Assembly (NCBI GenBank): GCA_964453335.1
Contig: CAYVOK010000008.1
Location: 62,001 to 126,000, forward strand
Length of the DNA: 64,000 nt
Direction: 5' to 3'
Origin: VGBO01 sp964453335
GTDB taxonomy: Bacteria; Actinomycetota; Acidimicrobiia; Acidimicrobiales; CAIXPF01
Shown: one piece after another, positions 10,012 through 19,742 of the stretch
Position numbering within the stretch: the stretch's first letter is position 1
Layout of the letters: every line of letters begins with the position of its first letter
The notes under the pieces: generated by a model
Databases searched by the model: none
What the model was told of the DNA's origin: nothing
What the model saw: only the letters and a program-made list of their open reading frames with translations
Program-made: the position numbers and the translations under genes

Positions 10012-11098
10012 TAGTATCTATATCTGGGCAATACCTAGTTATATTAGCAAGTGCTGCTACCTCAGCGGCTATAGCGACTTCACTAGACTTTTTTGCTTCT
10101 TTTAGCTGAGACAAATACTCGTTTACATAGGCAGATGCTCCATAAACATTTTGAGTTACACCTAGAAGAGCTCCATTAAACTCAAAGTATAAAGCTGTTA
10201 GAAATTCAGCTAAAGTCATACCTTCAGAGGGTACAGTAAATATTGCCGTACTATTTATTATCTTAGTTAACATTATAGAATTTATGTCTTGCTTTATACC
10301 AGATAACTCTGCTTTAGTAATAGTGTCAGAGTCAGACATAGAAGATAACTTAGAATCTATAGGTACTAATATAGATGTACCAAAAGCAGAGGCTACATTA
10401 GTAGTGTTACTATTTATATTTGTGCGAGCTATATTAAGTTTGTTAGTTACTATAGATAAAAATTCTTGCATTTTAGTAACAGCTAGCTGCTTTTCCCTAG
10501 AAGACGAATAGGTGGTCTGTAGCTCTTTTACTGAGCTATCTAAGGATTCTCTGGCTGACTTTTTCTCTTTATACGTAGCTACATACTGCTGTTGAGTTGC
10601 TAACTCTGTAGCAGATATTGGAAGAAATTCCGGCTGAGAATCTGAAAATAGCTTACTTAGTATCTCTATTCTGTCTGAGTATAACTTACTTACTCTGTCT
10701 TTTATTACCGGCATAGAGGCTACTGCAGTGTCTAAGTCGTTGTATATAAGAGTTAGTGTATTAGATCTGTACTCCATTCCTATGGTAAAATTTGAATCTG
10801 ATTTAGGAAGAACATAGTCCATATCTGCTAAGGAAGCTATTCTACTAAATTTTGAAGTTAGGCCATCGGAAGATGTATACTCGTGGATAAAACACTTCGG
10901 ATCAGCTAGTAATTGCTGCCCTGAAAAGCTTGGGTTAGCTTCAACTATACATGTTATAGAATACCCAACCCCGAACTCATCCTGTGATGAGATAGCTCCA
11001 TAATTAACTTCCTGCAGGAGTGCAGGAGAAGTCTCTGATTTCTTCACTAGAACAGTTCTATTAACGAATTTAATGCTAACTGGACTGCTTGTACTCAT
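10001..11098 (-). CDS. Unknown protein with long coiled coil
   Basis: The 365-residue product has an N-terminal beta-prone part (about 1-110) and a long charged helical stretch (about 120-230) likely to form a coiled coil, then a hydrophobic-rich helical C-terminus. The ribosome site GAGGAGG lies inside the acidic Glu codons that end the upstream gene, and the start overlaps that gene's stop as ATGA, so the two are translationally coupled. No family is recognised. It is the last of three coupled genes transcribed toward the tail block; a tail or head assembly role is possible but unproven. Confidence 0.7.
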   Translation of the reverse strand: MSTSSPVSIKFVNRTVLVKKSETSPALLQEVNYGAISSQDEFGVGYSITCIVEANPSFSGQQLLADPKCFIHEYTSSDGLTSKFSRIASLADMDYVLPKSDSNFTIGMEYRSNTLTLIYNDLDTAVASMPVIKDRVSKLYSDRIEILSKLFSDSQPEFLPISATELATQQQYVATYKEKKSARESLDSSVKELQTTYSSSREKQLAVTKMQEFLSIVTNKLNIARTNINSNTTNVASAFGTSILVPIDSKLSSMSDSDTITKAELSGIKQDINSIMLTKIINSTAIFTVPSEGMTLAEFLTALYFEFNGALLGVTQNVYGASAYVNEYLSQLKEAKKSSEVAIAAEVAALANITRYCPDIDTTTL

Positions 11099-11907
11099 AC
11101 TTCCTCCTCGGATCCATCAGCATCAGTTATATTACTAGGGAGCGTAACGTTTATATTTATAGTTATTGACGTCCCAGTATCTTTTAGTGTTTGCTGAAAT
11201 GTTCCTGCAGATTGAGAGTTAACTCTATATATATCAGAGGTATTATTTATGGGCGTAATACCACTTACTATTCTCGACAATACACCAGAGCCACCGCTTA
11301 TAAGTAATTTGAATAGATCTCCAGGGAAAAATGCGTTTTCAGATCTTTCTGGAGAAAGAGGCACAACCTTAGCGGATAAAGTATTGCCTAGACTTGGCGA
11401 TACCTTACCGTAGTTAGAAGCTAGGCCAGTTACAGCAGTTATAGCAGAGTCAATACTATCATAGTCAGTTCCAACTACAGATAGTGAAGTATCTCTATAT
11501 GGTATAAACCCTGGAGATAAATTACTAATGCCCATATTAAACAATCTAGAATATCTAGCTGAGTCCTCGTTGTTAGATAAGTCTTCAAAAGAATCTTTGA
11601 AATTTCTCATTGCGATAACATTGCTAAGTATAGATGTAATTAAATCTTGCTTAGTCATGTAATTTGGTCTGTCTACTCTTGTAAGCGGCATAACAAATGG
11701 ACTATCTGAAAAATACTTAGATAGTATAAGAGAATTTAATTCGTCAGAAGTGTCTGCGTCTGAGTAGGCTATATCTGATACATCTCCATCAAACATTATT
11801 TCTCTTAGAACTACTTCAGGAAAAGAAGATTCCTCAAGCGGATCAAGCCTGCCAACCCAATTGTTTGTTTCTGGGTCTACATATAAACGTCTAATAATTT
11901 TGTTCAT
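11095..11907 (-). CDS. Unknown protein, middle gene of three-gene unit
   Basis: The 270-residue product starts 'MNKIIRRLYVDPETNNWVGRLDP' and ends in a beta-prone segment and an acidic tail (DADGSEEEV). The start ATG overlaps the previous stop (CCATGA); a GAGGAG lies about 14 bases upstream, a longer spacing than usual. No signal peptide, membrane segment or known motif is seen. Coupling to the genes on both sides suggests the three products act together. Confidence 0.7.
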   Translation of the reverse strand: MNKIIRRLYVDPETNNWVGRLDPLEESSFPEVVLREIMFDGDVSDIAYSDADTSDELNSLILSKYFSDSPFVMPLTRVDRPNYMTKQDLITSILSNVIAMRNFKDSFEDLSNNEDSARYSRLFNMGISNLSPGFIPYRDTSLSVVGTDYDSIDSAITAVTGLASNYGKVSPSLGNTLSAKVVPLSPERSENAFFPGDLFKLLISGGSGVLSRIVSGITPINNTSDIYRVNSQSAGTFQQTLKDTGTSITININVTLPSNITDADGSEEEV

Positions 11908-12278
11908 GGTATTGTTATTATCTCCTCTTTACCTAGGATGTCTGGGATAACTGTATTGTAGTACTCTACTAATTCAGTTAGTAATTGAAGAATATAAGGC
12001 CAAGATGCCTCTAGGTCAACAATATTATCTGTTACGTATGACATTGCGCTAGATAAGTACTCTTTGTCGCTAGATGTTCTAAACTTTTTTAACTTGTAAA
12101 TATCAAGTCTAGATGCTACTCTACTGTACTTATCAGAGTCTTGTGATGAGCTACTCTTTTCTATCACAAATAATTCTTTTTGTATTTTAGTAGAGTTTTG
12201 AATAGTCACGTTTAAGCTATATCTCCCATCGGTGGTAAGAGAAACGCTTTTTAAAATGGTTATAGATGAGGATGACAT
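11904..12278 (-). CDS. Unknown small protein, first gene of three-gene unit
   Basis: The ATG at 12278 (MSSSSITILK) lies in the palindrome CATATG, whose other strand is the start of the RuvC gene; it gives 124 residues. An upstream in-frame ATG at 12290 exists but has no ribosome site either. The product has an N-terminal beta-prone half and a helical C-terminal half with Trp and Leu. No family is recognised. Because its start abuts a divergent start, its promoter and leader must lie inside the RuvC coding region. Confidence 0.65.
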   Translation of the reverse strand: MSSSSITILKSVSLTTDGRYSLNVTIQNSTKIQKELFVIEKSSSSQDSDKYSRVASRLDIYKLKKFRTSSDKEYLSSAMSYVTDNIVDLEASWPYILQLLTELVEYYNTVIPDILGKEEIITIP

Positions 12279-12809
12279 ATGGCTACCCAAGAATGGTTTT
12301 TAGGAATAGATCCTAGTGCAGCAAGCACTGGAGTAACTGTTATATCTAATAATGGCGATAAAGTTGTTAAGGCAATAGCTACAGGGCAGCTTAGAGGTGC
12401 TGAAAGGTTGCTTTTTATAAGTAGTAGCCTACAGGCTATTCTCATAGATAAAAAAATCTCTTGTTGTTTTATAGAGAGTCCAGCGTATGACGCTGTACAT
12501 AAAGAATTTATACTAGGTGAAGTTCTCGGGTGCATAAAGTTAACCCTAATACAGAACGGTATAACCAATATATTAGACGCTACGCCTACACAAGTTAAGA
12601 AGTTTATGGCAGGCAGCGGCAGAGCTTCAAAAGATCAAGTGTCTGCAGCTGCTGTGCTTGATGGATGCCCAAGTCCACAAAACGACATAACCGATAGTTG
12701 GTCACTTGCTAGGATAGCCCAATCTGTTCATGAAGGTAGGAGCTGCATAAACAAACGTCACTCAGTAGAAGTCATACATAGTATATTAACTAAGGCCAAG
12801 AAGCTTTGA
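12279..12809 (+). CDS. ruvC: RuvC-like Holliday junction resolvase
   Basis: The 176-residue product matches bacterial RuvC in length and carries the acidic catalytic set in the right order: D11 in FLGIDPSAASTG, E66 in CFIESPAY, and D136/D139 in DITDSWSLA near the C-terminus. RuvC-type enzymes are metal-dependent endonucleases of the RNase H fold that cut four-way junctions. In phages they resolve replication or recombination branches before packaging. The ribosome site GAGG is 7 bases from the ATG. The gene stands alone on the + strand between two - strand blocks; its 3' end overlaps the 992-residue convergent gene by 24 bases. Confidence 0.85.
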   Translation: MATQEWFLGIDPSAASTGVTVISNNGDKVVKAIATGQLRGAERLLFISSSLQAILIDKKISCCFIESPAYDAVHKEFILGEVLGCIKLTLIQNGITNILDATPTQVKKFMAGSGRASKDQVSAAAVLDGCPSPQNDITDSWSLARIAQSVHEGRSCINKRHSVEVIHSILTKAKKL

Positions 12810-15764
12810 CTTAATGGTTTTTACTGCCCTATCTAGTATATCTGACGTAAACCAATTGGTCTCACAGGCTACTTCAACAAGTTTTAGCGCTGTACCAATA
12901 CATTCACGAAGCTGAGTATAATTACCACCAACTAAACTAATATATTCCCCAAGTTCATTACTACTATCAAATAAATCTAGGCAATCTACTATACCAGCGG
13001 CATTGAATCTTACGCATTTATTAGTTGCTCCATGATAGTTGTCTCCAATAAACAAAGACGCTGGTATACCGTCATTATCTGAAAATGATGACCTGTTAAT
13101 GTATACACAAAACAAATCTAGGTCACTGTCAGATTGACTATCTGGTAGAGTTAAGAAATCAAACTCAGCAGAATCTTCAGGTTTCTGTGCAGAAGGGTAT
13201 CTGAAGAATTGGTTAACTATAATAGTGTTCATGCCATACGCTGTGTATATTCTCTGGGCGATTGAAAGAACTATAGCAGCTCTATTCTTAAGTACTTCAC
13301 GTATTGATACGTCAAAGCTATGTACACCGCTAAGGCTATAATCACTAGGCTCTTCGCCATCAATACAAGTAACCTTATATGATATAACTTTGTCTAGTAT
13401 AACAGAGGTATAACGTGGAGTGACACCTCCTTGTATATGCTCGTACATATTACATAGCTTACCCATTACTGAGGTAACTTTATCTAAGCTAGAGGTATTA
13501 AATACTGGACTAAACGACCAGAACCCAGCAGATCTTAAATATTTATCAAAAACACATCCCGAGAAATCAAGTACTGGTACGCATCTAGGATTTTTATGAG
13601 ACATACTGCCACCAGATGAGGATATAGTCTCCAGGTGCATTCTAACGCCTTCAAAAGCTATAACAGACGTAAATATATCTTTCATAGAGTCTACTTTGTG
13701 TAGTCCTACTGCTTTTAGTAGCAGTGTTATATCTTTAGCTCGTTCTTCAGGTAAAGTTATGTTAACCACGCTGGTCTTTTTTGCTTTGCTTAGTACCTCT
13801 GAAGTAGCCATTATGCACGATTCTTTTCTAGGGTATATAGCAGAAGAAGCAGGGTATCCAGCTATTCTGTATAGATCTACATAGGTTCTTGGAAGTATGG
13901 ATTCCCCGGCTCCGTAGGAGAATCTCCAAGTTTTCATGAAGTAGCTAGAGTCCTTTGTCTTCAGGGATTTCAGAACTTTATTTAGTCTAGTATCTTGAGA
14001 CTTAGTAAACATTTCTGAGGATTGGCGCAACACGTGTTGACTACTTATTATTATATGCCCAGGTATACGGCAATTTTTTGGTAGCCCTTTTATTGGGCTT
14101 CTGAACCCAAGATCTGGTCTTCTGATATACTCTGTACTATATTGCTGCGCTATATCTCTGTCTTTTTGGTAATCCTCAGAGGTGCAAACCTTCTTAAGGT
14201 ATTCATAGTGCTTTGTAAAATTAGCCATCTCTAAGCTATGCATTGACATAGCTGTTTTTCTTACTTTTCCAGGCTCAAATAGATTAGCTAATGTAGAGTC
14301 AACAGACTCTGTAAGATAATTTAATACCCCAGATTTTGTTATAGCTTCAGCTGAAGCATACCCAGCTACACAGGTATTATAAGTACTAGCTATTGAGTTA
14401 ATAAAGTGTGCTATGCTTAGTCTAAACAACGGATAGAAGCACTTTTTACCATCCACAGTTGTGTAGTATATATCCCTTGTCAGCACATCTGCATCATTCT
14501 GGGTTTTGATAGGAATTGTAATGTCCTGCGCAACATTAGATGCAGACCATTGAGCTCCGTGAGTGCAGTCTTTTGGGCTATTAGCTATAGCAAATATAGT
14601 CCACATGCTAATAAGATCTTCTCCTATAGACCATGCGCCAGAAGAATCGTAGTCAGATGGTAATCGTCCCTGTGATCCCCCTAGCTGAGCGGAACTTAAT
14701 ATACGTGAATTTAATTCACGTAATTCTTTTATGGCGCACACAGCCTCGTATGCATATTCTTCAGCTCGGCAGGTATCAACAAGAGAGTTACTGTAGTATG
14801 TGCAGGAGTACACACTTCTATTAGTTGTGTTCTGTGGGTAGCTAACTGAGGTGTTAAATAATAGTGAACGGTACTTACTAAAAGGAATTTTTAGGGATTC
14901 CTCAGACTCGTAATAAGATACGAAGCTGCTAAGGCATATATAGTTTGGAGTATACCCATACATATGGGTGGCCAGTATCTTTCTCCAATAGCTTAATCCT
15001 ACTCCAAGTACCGCTTCTGCTTTTTCTTTAGAACCTATACAGATAAGGCTAACAGTATCAGGGTAAGAGGCTAGCGCATAAGCTATAAGAATATCTTTCA
15101 TACTTGACCCAAGGCTAATGTCAATATCTTCATAGTAAGCTAAGCCAGTTACTGATAGCATTCTTGTGGATATATAAGCAAGCATATACTCATCTGTCTC
15201 TTTATCTAGAGACAGATCTCCAAGTCTTGAGTATGCATCTTCGAGAGCCCTTATATAAGTATCGTCTTGGTTGTACCCAAAATACTCATAATCTCTTCTA
15301 CACACTAGAGAGGCATCATTGCAGAAGGTGCTGGTAAAGGGTGACCATTCACTATGTGGTGCAAATACTCTGCTTCTATCACCGTTGCCTGTAGAGCAGG
15401 CTATTCTAGTATTAGAAGCAAACGAAAGGGCTACCTTAGCTAGAAGTATCTGCAGCAGTATCCTACCTTTAAATCTATTAAAGTACTTACTTACATATTC
15501 AGATGTTATCATATAAGTTTTTGTGGACCACAGATAATTCTGCACAGCATTTTCATCTAATGATGGACTAGACGCATTCTTAAGTATGTTAAAAGTAGAT
15601 CTTACAACATTGGCTTTATCATCCGCTGTAAGATATACGTATACAGTAGTACTACCAAGTGTTGCAGATACTTGGCTAACGTTGTCTGTTTCAATAGACA
15701 CGGACCCATCCTCTGATATACATATGGCTGCTAGAGCGTTATCCTTATATTCTTGTATACTCAT
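12786..15764 (-). CDS. Very large unknown protein (992 aa)
   Basis: The start is set by GGAG 6-7 bases upstream and overlaps the stop of the 93-residue gene (AAATGA). The 992-residue product is rich in Ser, Tyr and Cys, with no transmembrane run and no recognised nuclease, ATPase or protease motif. It is the last gene of an operon running from the metallopeptidase/VWA gene through an unknown Cys protein, the RT and a 1215-residue protein. It might be a virion protein or an effector of the RT cluster; I cannot tell which. Its 3' end overlaps ruvC. Confidence 0.7.
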   Translation of the reverse strand: MSIQEYKDNALAAICISEDGSVSIETDNVSQVSATLGSTTVYVYLTADDKANVVRSTFNILKNASSPSLDENAVQNYLWSTKTYMITSEYVSKYFNRFKGRILLQILLAKVALSFASNTRIACSTGNGDRSRVFAPHSEWSPFTSTFCNDASLVCRRDYEYFGYNQDDTYIRALEDAYSRLGDLSLDKETDEYMLAYISTRMLSVTGLAYYEDIDISLGSSMKDILIAYALASYPDTVSLICIGSKEKAEAVLGVGLSYWRKILATHMYGYTPNYICLSSFVSYYESEESLKIPFSKYRSLLFNTSVSYPQNTTNRSVYSCTYYSNSLVDTCRAEEYAYEAVCAIKELRELNSRILSSAQLGGSQGRLPSDYDSSGAWSIGEDLISMWTIFAIANSPKDCTHGAQWSASNVAQDITIPIKTQNDADVLTRDIYYTTVDGKKCFYPLFRLSIAHFINSIASTYNTCVAGYASAEAITKSGVLNYLTESVDSTLANLFEPGKVRKTAMSMHSLEMANFTKHYEYLKKVCTSEDYQKDRDIAQQYSTEYIRRPDLGFRSPIKGLPKNCRIPGHIIISSQHVLRQSSEMFTKSQDTRLNKVLKSLKTKDSSYFMKTWRFSYGAGESILPRTYVDLYRIAGYPASSAIYPRKESCIMATSEVLSKAKKTSVVNITLPEERAKDITLLLKAVGLHKVDSMKDIFTSVIAFEGVRMHLETISSSGGSMSHKNPRCVPVLDFSGCVFDKYLRSAGFWSFSPVFNTSSLDKVTSVMGKLCNMYEHIQGGVTPRYTSVILDKVISYKVTCIDGEEPSDYSLSGVHSFDVSIREVLKNRAAIVLSIAQRIYTAYGMNTIIVNQFFRYPSAQKPEDSAEFDFLTLPDSQSDSDLDLFCVYINRSSFSDNDGIPASLFIGDNYHGATNKCVRFNAAGIVDCLDLFDSSNELGEYISLVGGNYTQLRECIGTALKLVEVACETNWFTSDILDRAVKTIKSKLLGLS

Positions 15765-16042
15765 TTTCTATCTCCAACATTCGTTCTAATTTTCTTTGCA
15801 CTAGGCGAAGAGTTACTATTTGGAGCTACCTTATTATCTTTTTCTACCTCAGATAGTATTGCAGAAACTTGATGCACTGGTACAGGTAGTACCATTGAGA
15901 ACATTTCCTCACCTTCAGTATCGACTGCGGTACAGTCTAGCTCAGCTATACCAAAACTAGAGCAGCTAGAGTAGTCTATTGAGTTTATTCTTAGTCTACA
16001 GTTGGATATATAAGGTAAAATTTTGCTAAGAGTTGTAATCAT
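15761..16042 (-). CDS. Unknown 93-residue protein
   Basis: The short ORF lies between two giant unknown genes on the same strand and is coupled to the 992-residue gene by overlap. It is predicted to be beta/alpha (ISNCRLRINSIDY..., VLPVPVHQVSAIL) with a charged, Ser/Lys-rich C-terminal tail. The ribosome site is weak (AAGGCG about 8 bases upstream). No family is recognised. Its position suggests a small partner of the giant proteins. Confidence 0.6.
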   Translation of the reverse strand: MITTLSKILPYISNCRLRINSIDYSSCSSFGIAELDCTAVDTEGEEMFSMVLPVPVHQVSAILSEVEKDNKVAPNSNSSPSAKKIRTNVGDRK

Positions 16043-16091
16043 TTGTTTAACGCCTTGTGTAGAATTGGTTGTGTATTAGTACTTATACTTA

Positions 16092-19000
16092 CTATACATG
16101 TGCCCCTGATACTATATTAATGCATCTATTTAACACAGAGTGCCTGTGTGCGGAGATGATTCTATCTCTAGCATACGCTAGCTTTAGAAATTGACGTGAC
16201 ATGGCTACGTTTATTCTGACAGAATCCATGGTAGGCATGAATATAGTTCCCAAGAACTTAGAATAGTTTTTATGATACCCCCATCTTTCCTTCTCAGTTA
16301 TAGATATAGGTATGTTTAGTGACTTTGAGTCTGGCATGTAGCTAGCAGCGCTTGTAGTGCCAGACCTGGACAGTAACTTGTCTACAATAATACCATGTTC
16401 ATTATATATTACGGCGCATACAGGTAATCTGTACGCTGATACTTTTACTCTTACTTTACCAGACTCATACAGCTTTCCATACGCTAGATTCAGAGAATTA
16501 GAGTTCCCTCCTGTCCTTGATATAATAGAATACGCAGAGACTGGATCCCCTGGAACAGATGACTGAATCATGCTTCGTAATACAGCTACACTATCACTAG
16601 TATTAGCTTCTATTGCGCAACTAGCCTTAACTTGATTAAGTATGTTATCCACAATGGCTTTGTAGGAGTCGTTACTTAGCTTATGACATAAAGACTCTAT
16701 TTCTTCGCTATTTTTGAATGTGTTTGCTTTAGTGTCTATATAGGTCTTAACTGGTGTTACTGGAACATATTTTATTTTCCCATTGACACAATCTAGGTGC
16801 ATAACTTTTATTCTAGACCCAGATTTTTTGGATTTATCTGATCTATAAGATTCAAACAAAATGTGGCAGTTATCAGTACTGAACTTATCGTCAGATCTGT
16901 CTTCAACAAATTTAGTTATAAGTGTGCTTGAGTTTGCAAAATTCTCGTAGCCATTTAGAGTAACTAAAACAGGAACATTATGTGGATCTGGTTTTGAATA
17001 ACCTGAGTTATTAGCTAGCGTATCTCGTATCTTACGATCGTTAGGTGCTAGTCTATTTGGACCAGCATAGCAAGTAGTAAGAATAGAGTCTACAAGACTA
17101 GATGCTGGCGGAGTTAATTTTATAGTACCCATAGACGTGTGATGTGCCCCAAAATTCCAGGCAGTCATAGCATCTCTTAATACCCAAGACATGCTTTGGT
17201 TAATCATAGATGATATGTTATCTGCTCTCTTGGTTACAACCTTGCTATCAGTAGTATAAGATATCTCAATCCTGCTACAGTCTACTAGCTCTGATATATT
17301 ACTTGTCGATAGGTTACTTCTATTTTCTACAGCAGAGGATGAGACTAACCCAATGCCTGGATATATCTTAAGAATAGTATTGTATGTCTGGGCGGCTTCA
17401 CTTGAATTACCAAAGCCTGCAGTTTTTGAGTCAAAGTAACTAACTAGCCCAGCGTTAGCTGTTATATATAGATATTTACTCAAGCATTTTTTATCAAGAA
17501 CTGGTTTCCTCATTGCTGCCAATGAATCAAGCATACTCCTGTTAACTATAGAGTCAGCTGTAAATCCATCTTCTAGAAACCAGTATTGAATCTTTAGACT
17601 GCTAGGTTTACTGTTTTGAGGTATCTCATCAGTGGCTTTGTCAGAGTTAAAGTACCTACCAAGATATCTACTTGTATCAACACCCGATATATTATTGCTA
17701 TTACCAGAAACAGCTATATAGCCGGAGTCTGACATAGCTTTTCCTTGGCCAATGCTACCTAGTGGTGTTATAACACTGGCTAGAGCTACGTCTAGATCAA
17801 CATATAATGACTTATACACTGAGTTGCCATACGACGAACTACGCGCCATAGATAATCTTACGAGCCACCCAGAAGTACTTTTATCTCTTGGCACTAAAAT
17901 ATTATTAAGACCTATAGGGCTATTTTTAGAATACCAACAAAATTCGTGTCTAGTTAAGAACTTATAATCTTTTGTAATAGTCTCTTCAGAGCGTTTATTT
18001 AGTGGATTTCTAACCCCTTCAGCAAAATGGTACCCCATTGATTTACCATCTACATAGGTCTCTACTCTATCTAGAGTGTTACTAACTAGTCTTTGGAACG
18101 TAGCTCCTGATTTAATTAACAGGTCTTCGTGAGTTATATCAGTAACAATTAAGTGGTCACATATCCAGTTGTTAAATTTAATTAGATATATTTTAGAACC
18201 AGGTAAATAAAATATACTCTTGTATATTTTAGCATTATTTTTGTATTCAGATTCAATATACTTAATGGTACTAGTTATTGATTTCTCAAGCTCGGCTCCT
18301 ATTTCTGACTCTGAGCTAATCAAATGTTTGCCAGATAGCTTATCCTTAGAACCAGTAGTATCTGGCAGAAACTCTCTGCAGCGATGATTTATCTTACCCC
18401 TATTAACTTCTAAGCAAGGATTTTTAAGCATACAGTTATCGCAATATTCTTTTCGGAACTCAGTCGCTAGTTTTCTATTATCTGACAAACTTTTCCAGTG
18501 TAATGAGTTGGACTCTATTGACTTATCGCTCAGGTCTACCTCCATTACATCAACGCTTCTGAATGCATTAGATAGTAACTCATCTGCTGGCACACATCTT
18601 GATGGCTTTATATATGTGAACCCAAGTGTTGATAGGCTGCTAATAATATTCTTAATTACTTCTTCTACTAGTTCTTCCGATATTAGGTTAGTTGTTGTAA
18701 CATGCCTTTGCAACGCATTCCAAACAGCAGGAGTAGTTATAACTTCTTTACCAAAAGCATTAAGAAGAGGCTTTGCGCTAGATTTTCTTTCTTTCTCTAT
18801 TATGCTGTACGCATTAACAGTGAAGTGCCTAAATGGATTAAGTAAGTCGCTGTTATCTACCAGATTATGCTCTTTGGCTAAACTCTCGTAACAATTACCT
18901 AGAACTTTAGGGCAGGAAAAACAGCTAGTTATTACGGCTGGTTCTTCGCATTCCGAGAATAGCTGAGCCAATAAGTTATCTACTTTAATAGCCCCGTTTG

Positions 19001-19739
19001 CTTCATCCCTAGCATATATACTTGAGAATAAATTACTTGCTTTAACAAGTACCATATTAGGGTTAACAACTAATATAACAGTGTCTTCCTCAGTTGTGTA
19101 ATTACGGTCTGACTTTTCAGAGATTAAAGAATTAAGCGCAGACTTTATTTTTTGGGAGTCAATATTTATTACACCAATTCCGCCTGGGTTAGGTTTATTA
19201 TACATCGGCTTGTAGCTTTGTATAGCGGCGGATGTGGAGAACATACGTGATACTAGATTAGAGTAAGTAGAGCCAAGATTAGAGTCAACTAGTAGTTTAG
19301 CCACTTCGTCAAATGTCTCTACACCATACTTATTCTTAAGATAATCTGCAGGTAGATCTTTTAGATCTGTCTGAGCCTTAGCTATAGCTGATACCAAGTA
19401 AGTGCCAAGCAGTAGTGTACTAACTCTATTAAGATATCTTACCCAGTCCTTAGCTTTTATGGTGGCTATAATTGGGCATTCAGTTAGCTCAAATAAACCG
19501 GCAGCTAGTTTCTGTGAGTCTTTCTCAAGACAGCATACATGAATAACATCTAGGGGAGCGGCCATAAGTTCTAGGCCTGGGTTCTCTACTAAGGCTTTTT
19601 CTAGATCAGAAGTAGCTACGTTAAACACAAGGTTATCGCTTGAACCTTTACCCATAATTTCATTGTTAACAACTATACTAGCTGCTGTTTGAGCCACTGC
19701 TAATTCTTGTCTAATGTCTATAACTGTGAATTTCTGCAT
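16092..19739 (-). CDS. Very large unknown protein with Cys cluster (1215 aa)
   Basis: The start is set by GGAG 8 bases upstream, inside the last codons of the RT gene. Near residues 430-455 it has a four-Cys cluster with spacing C-x2-C-x5-C-x11-C, identical in spacing to two clusters in the SNF2-like helicase at 41342-43189. A second group (CFSC...C) lies near residue 270. Such clusters bind zinc or an Fe-S centre. No enzymatic motif is recognised elsewhere. It follows the RT gene with only 3 bases between, so the two proteins are likely co-produced. It may be a nucleic-acid-binding partner of the RT (inference) or a structural protein. Confidence 0.7.
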   Translation of the reverse strand: MQKFTVIDIRQELAVAQTAASIVVNNEIMGKGSSDNLVFNVATSDLEKALVENPGLELMAAPLDVIHVCCLEKDSQKLAAGLFELTECPIIATIKAKDWVRYLNRVSTLLLGTYLVSAIAKAQTDLKDLPADYLKNKYGVETFDEVAKLLVDSNLGSTYSNLVSRMFSTSAAIQSYKPMYNKPNPGGIGVINIDSQKIKSALNSLISEKSDRNYTTEEDTVILVVNPNMVLVKASNLFSSIYARDEANGAIKVDNLLAQLFSECEEPAVITSCFSCPKVLGNCYESLAKEHNLVDNSDLLNPFRHFTVNAYSIIEKERKSSAKPLLNAFGKEVITTPAVWNALQRHVTTTNLISEELVEEVIKNIISSLSTLGFTYIKPSRCVPADELLSNAFRSVDVMEVDLSDKSIESNSLHWKSLSDNRKLATEFRKEYCDNCMLKNPCLEVNRGKINHRCREFLPDTTGSKDKLSGKHLISSESEIGAELEKSITSTIKYIESEYKNNAKIYKSIFYLPGSKIYLIKFNNWICDHLIVTDITHEDLLIKSGATFQRLVSNTLDRVETYVDGKSMGYHFAEGVRNPLNKRSEETITKDYKFLTRHEFCWYSKNSPIGLNNILVPRDKSTSGWLVRLSMARSSSYGNSVYKSLYVDLDVALASVITPLGSIGQGKAMSDSGYIAVSGNSNNISGVDTSRYLGRYFNSDKATDEIPQNSKPSSLKIQYWFLEDGFTADSIVNRSMLDSLAAMRKPVLDKKCLSKYLYITANAGLVSYFDSKTAGFGNSSEAAQTYNTILKIYPGIGLVSSSAVENRSNLSTSNISELVDCSRIEISYTTDSKVVTKRADNISSMINQSMSWVLRDAMTAWNFGAHHTSMGTIKLTPPASSLVDSILTTCYAGPNRLAPNDRKIRDTLANNSGYSKPDPHNVPVLVTLNGYENFANSSTLITKFVEDRSDDKFSTDNCHILFESYRSDKSKKSGSRIKVMHLDCVNGKIKYVPVTPVKTYIDTKANTFKNSEEIESLCHKLSNDSYKAIVDNILNQVKASCAIEANTSDSVAVLRSMIQSSVPGDPVSAYSIISRTGGNSNSLNLAYGKLYESGKVRVKVSAYRLPVCAVIYNEHGIIVDKLLSRSGTTSAASYMPDSKSLNIPISITEKERWGYHKNYSKFLGTIFMPTMDSVRINVAMSRQFLKLAYARDRIISAHRHSVLNRCINIVSGAHV

Positions 19740-19742
19740 TTT

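Noticed and set aside
17310..17317. TAGGTTAC as an element found only in noncoding DNA
   Set aside because: The 8-base core also occurs inside the 1215-residue gene; only the longer 14-15 base matches are kept as a finding.
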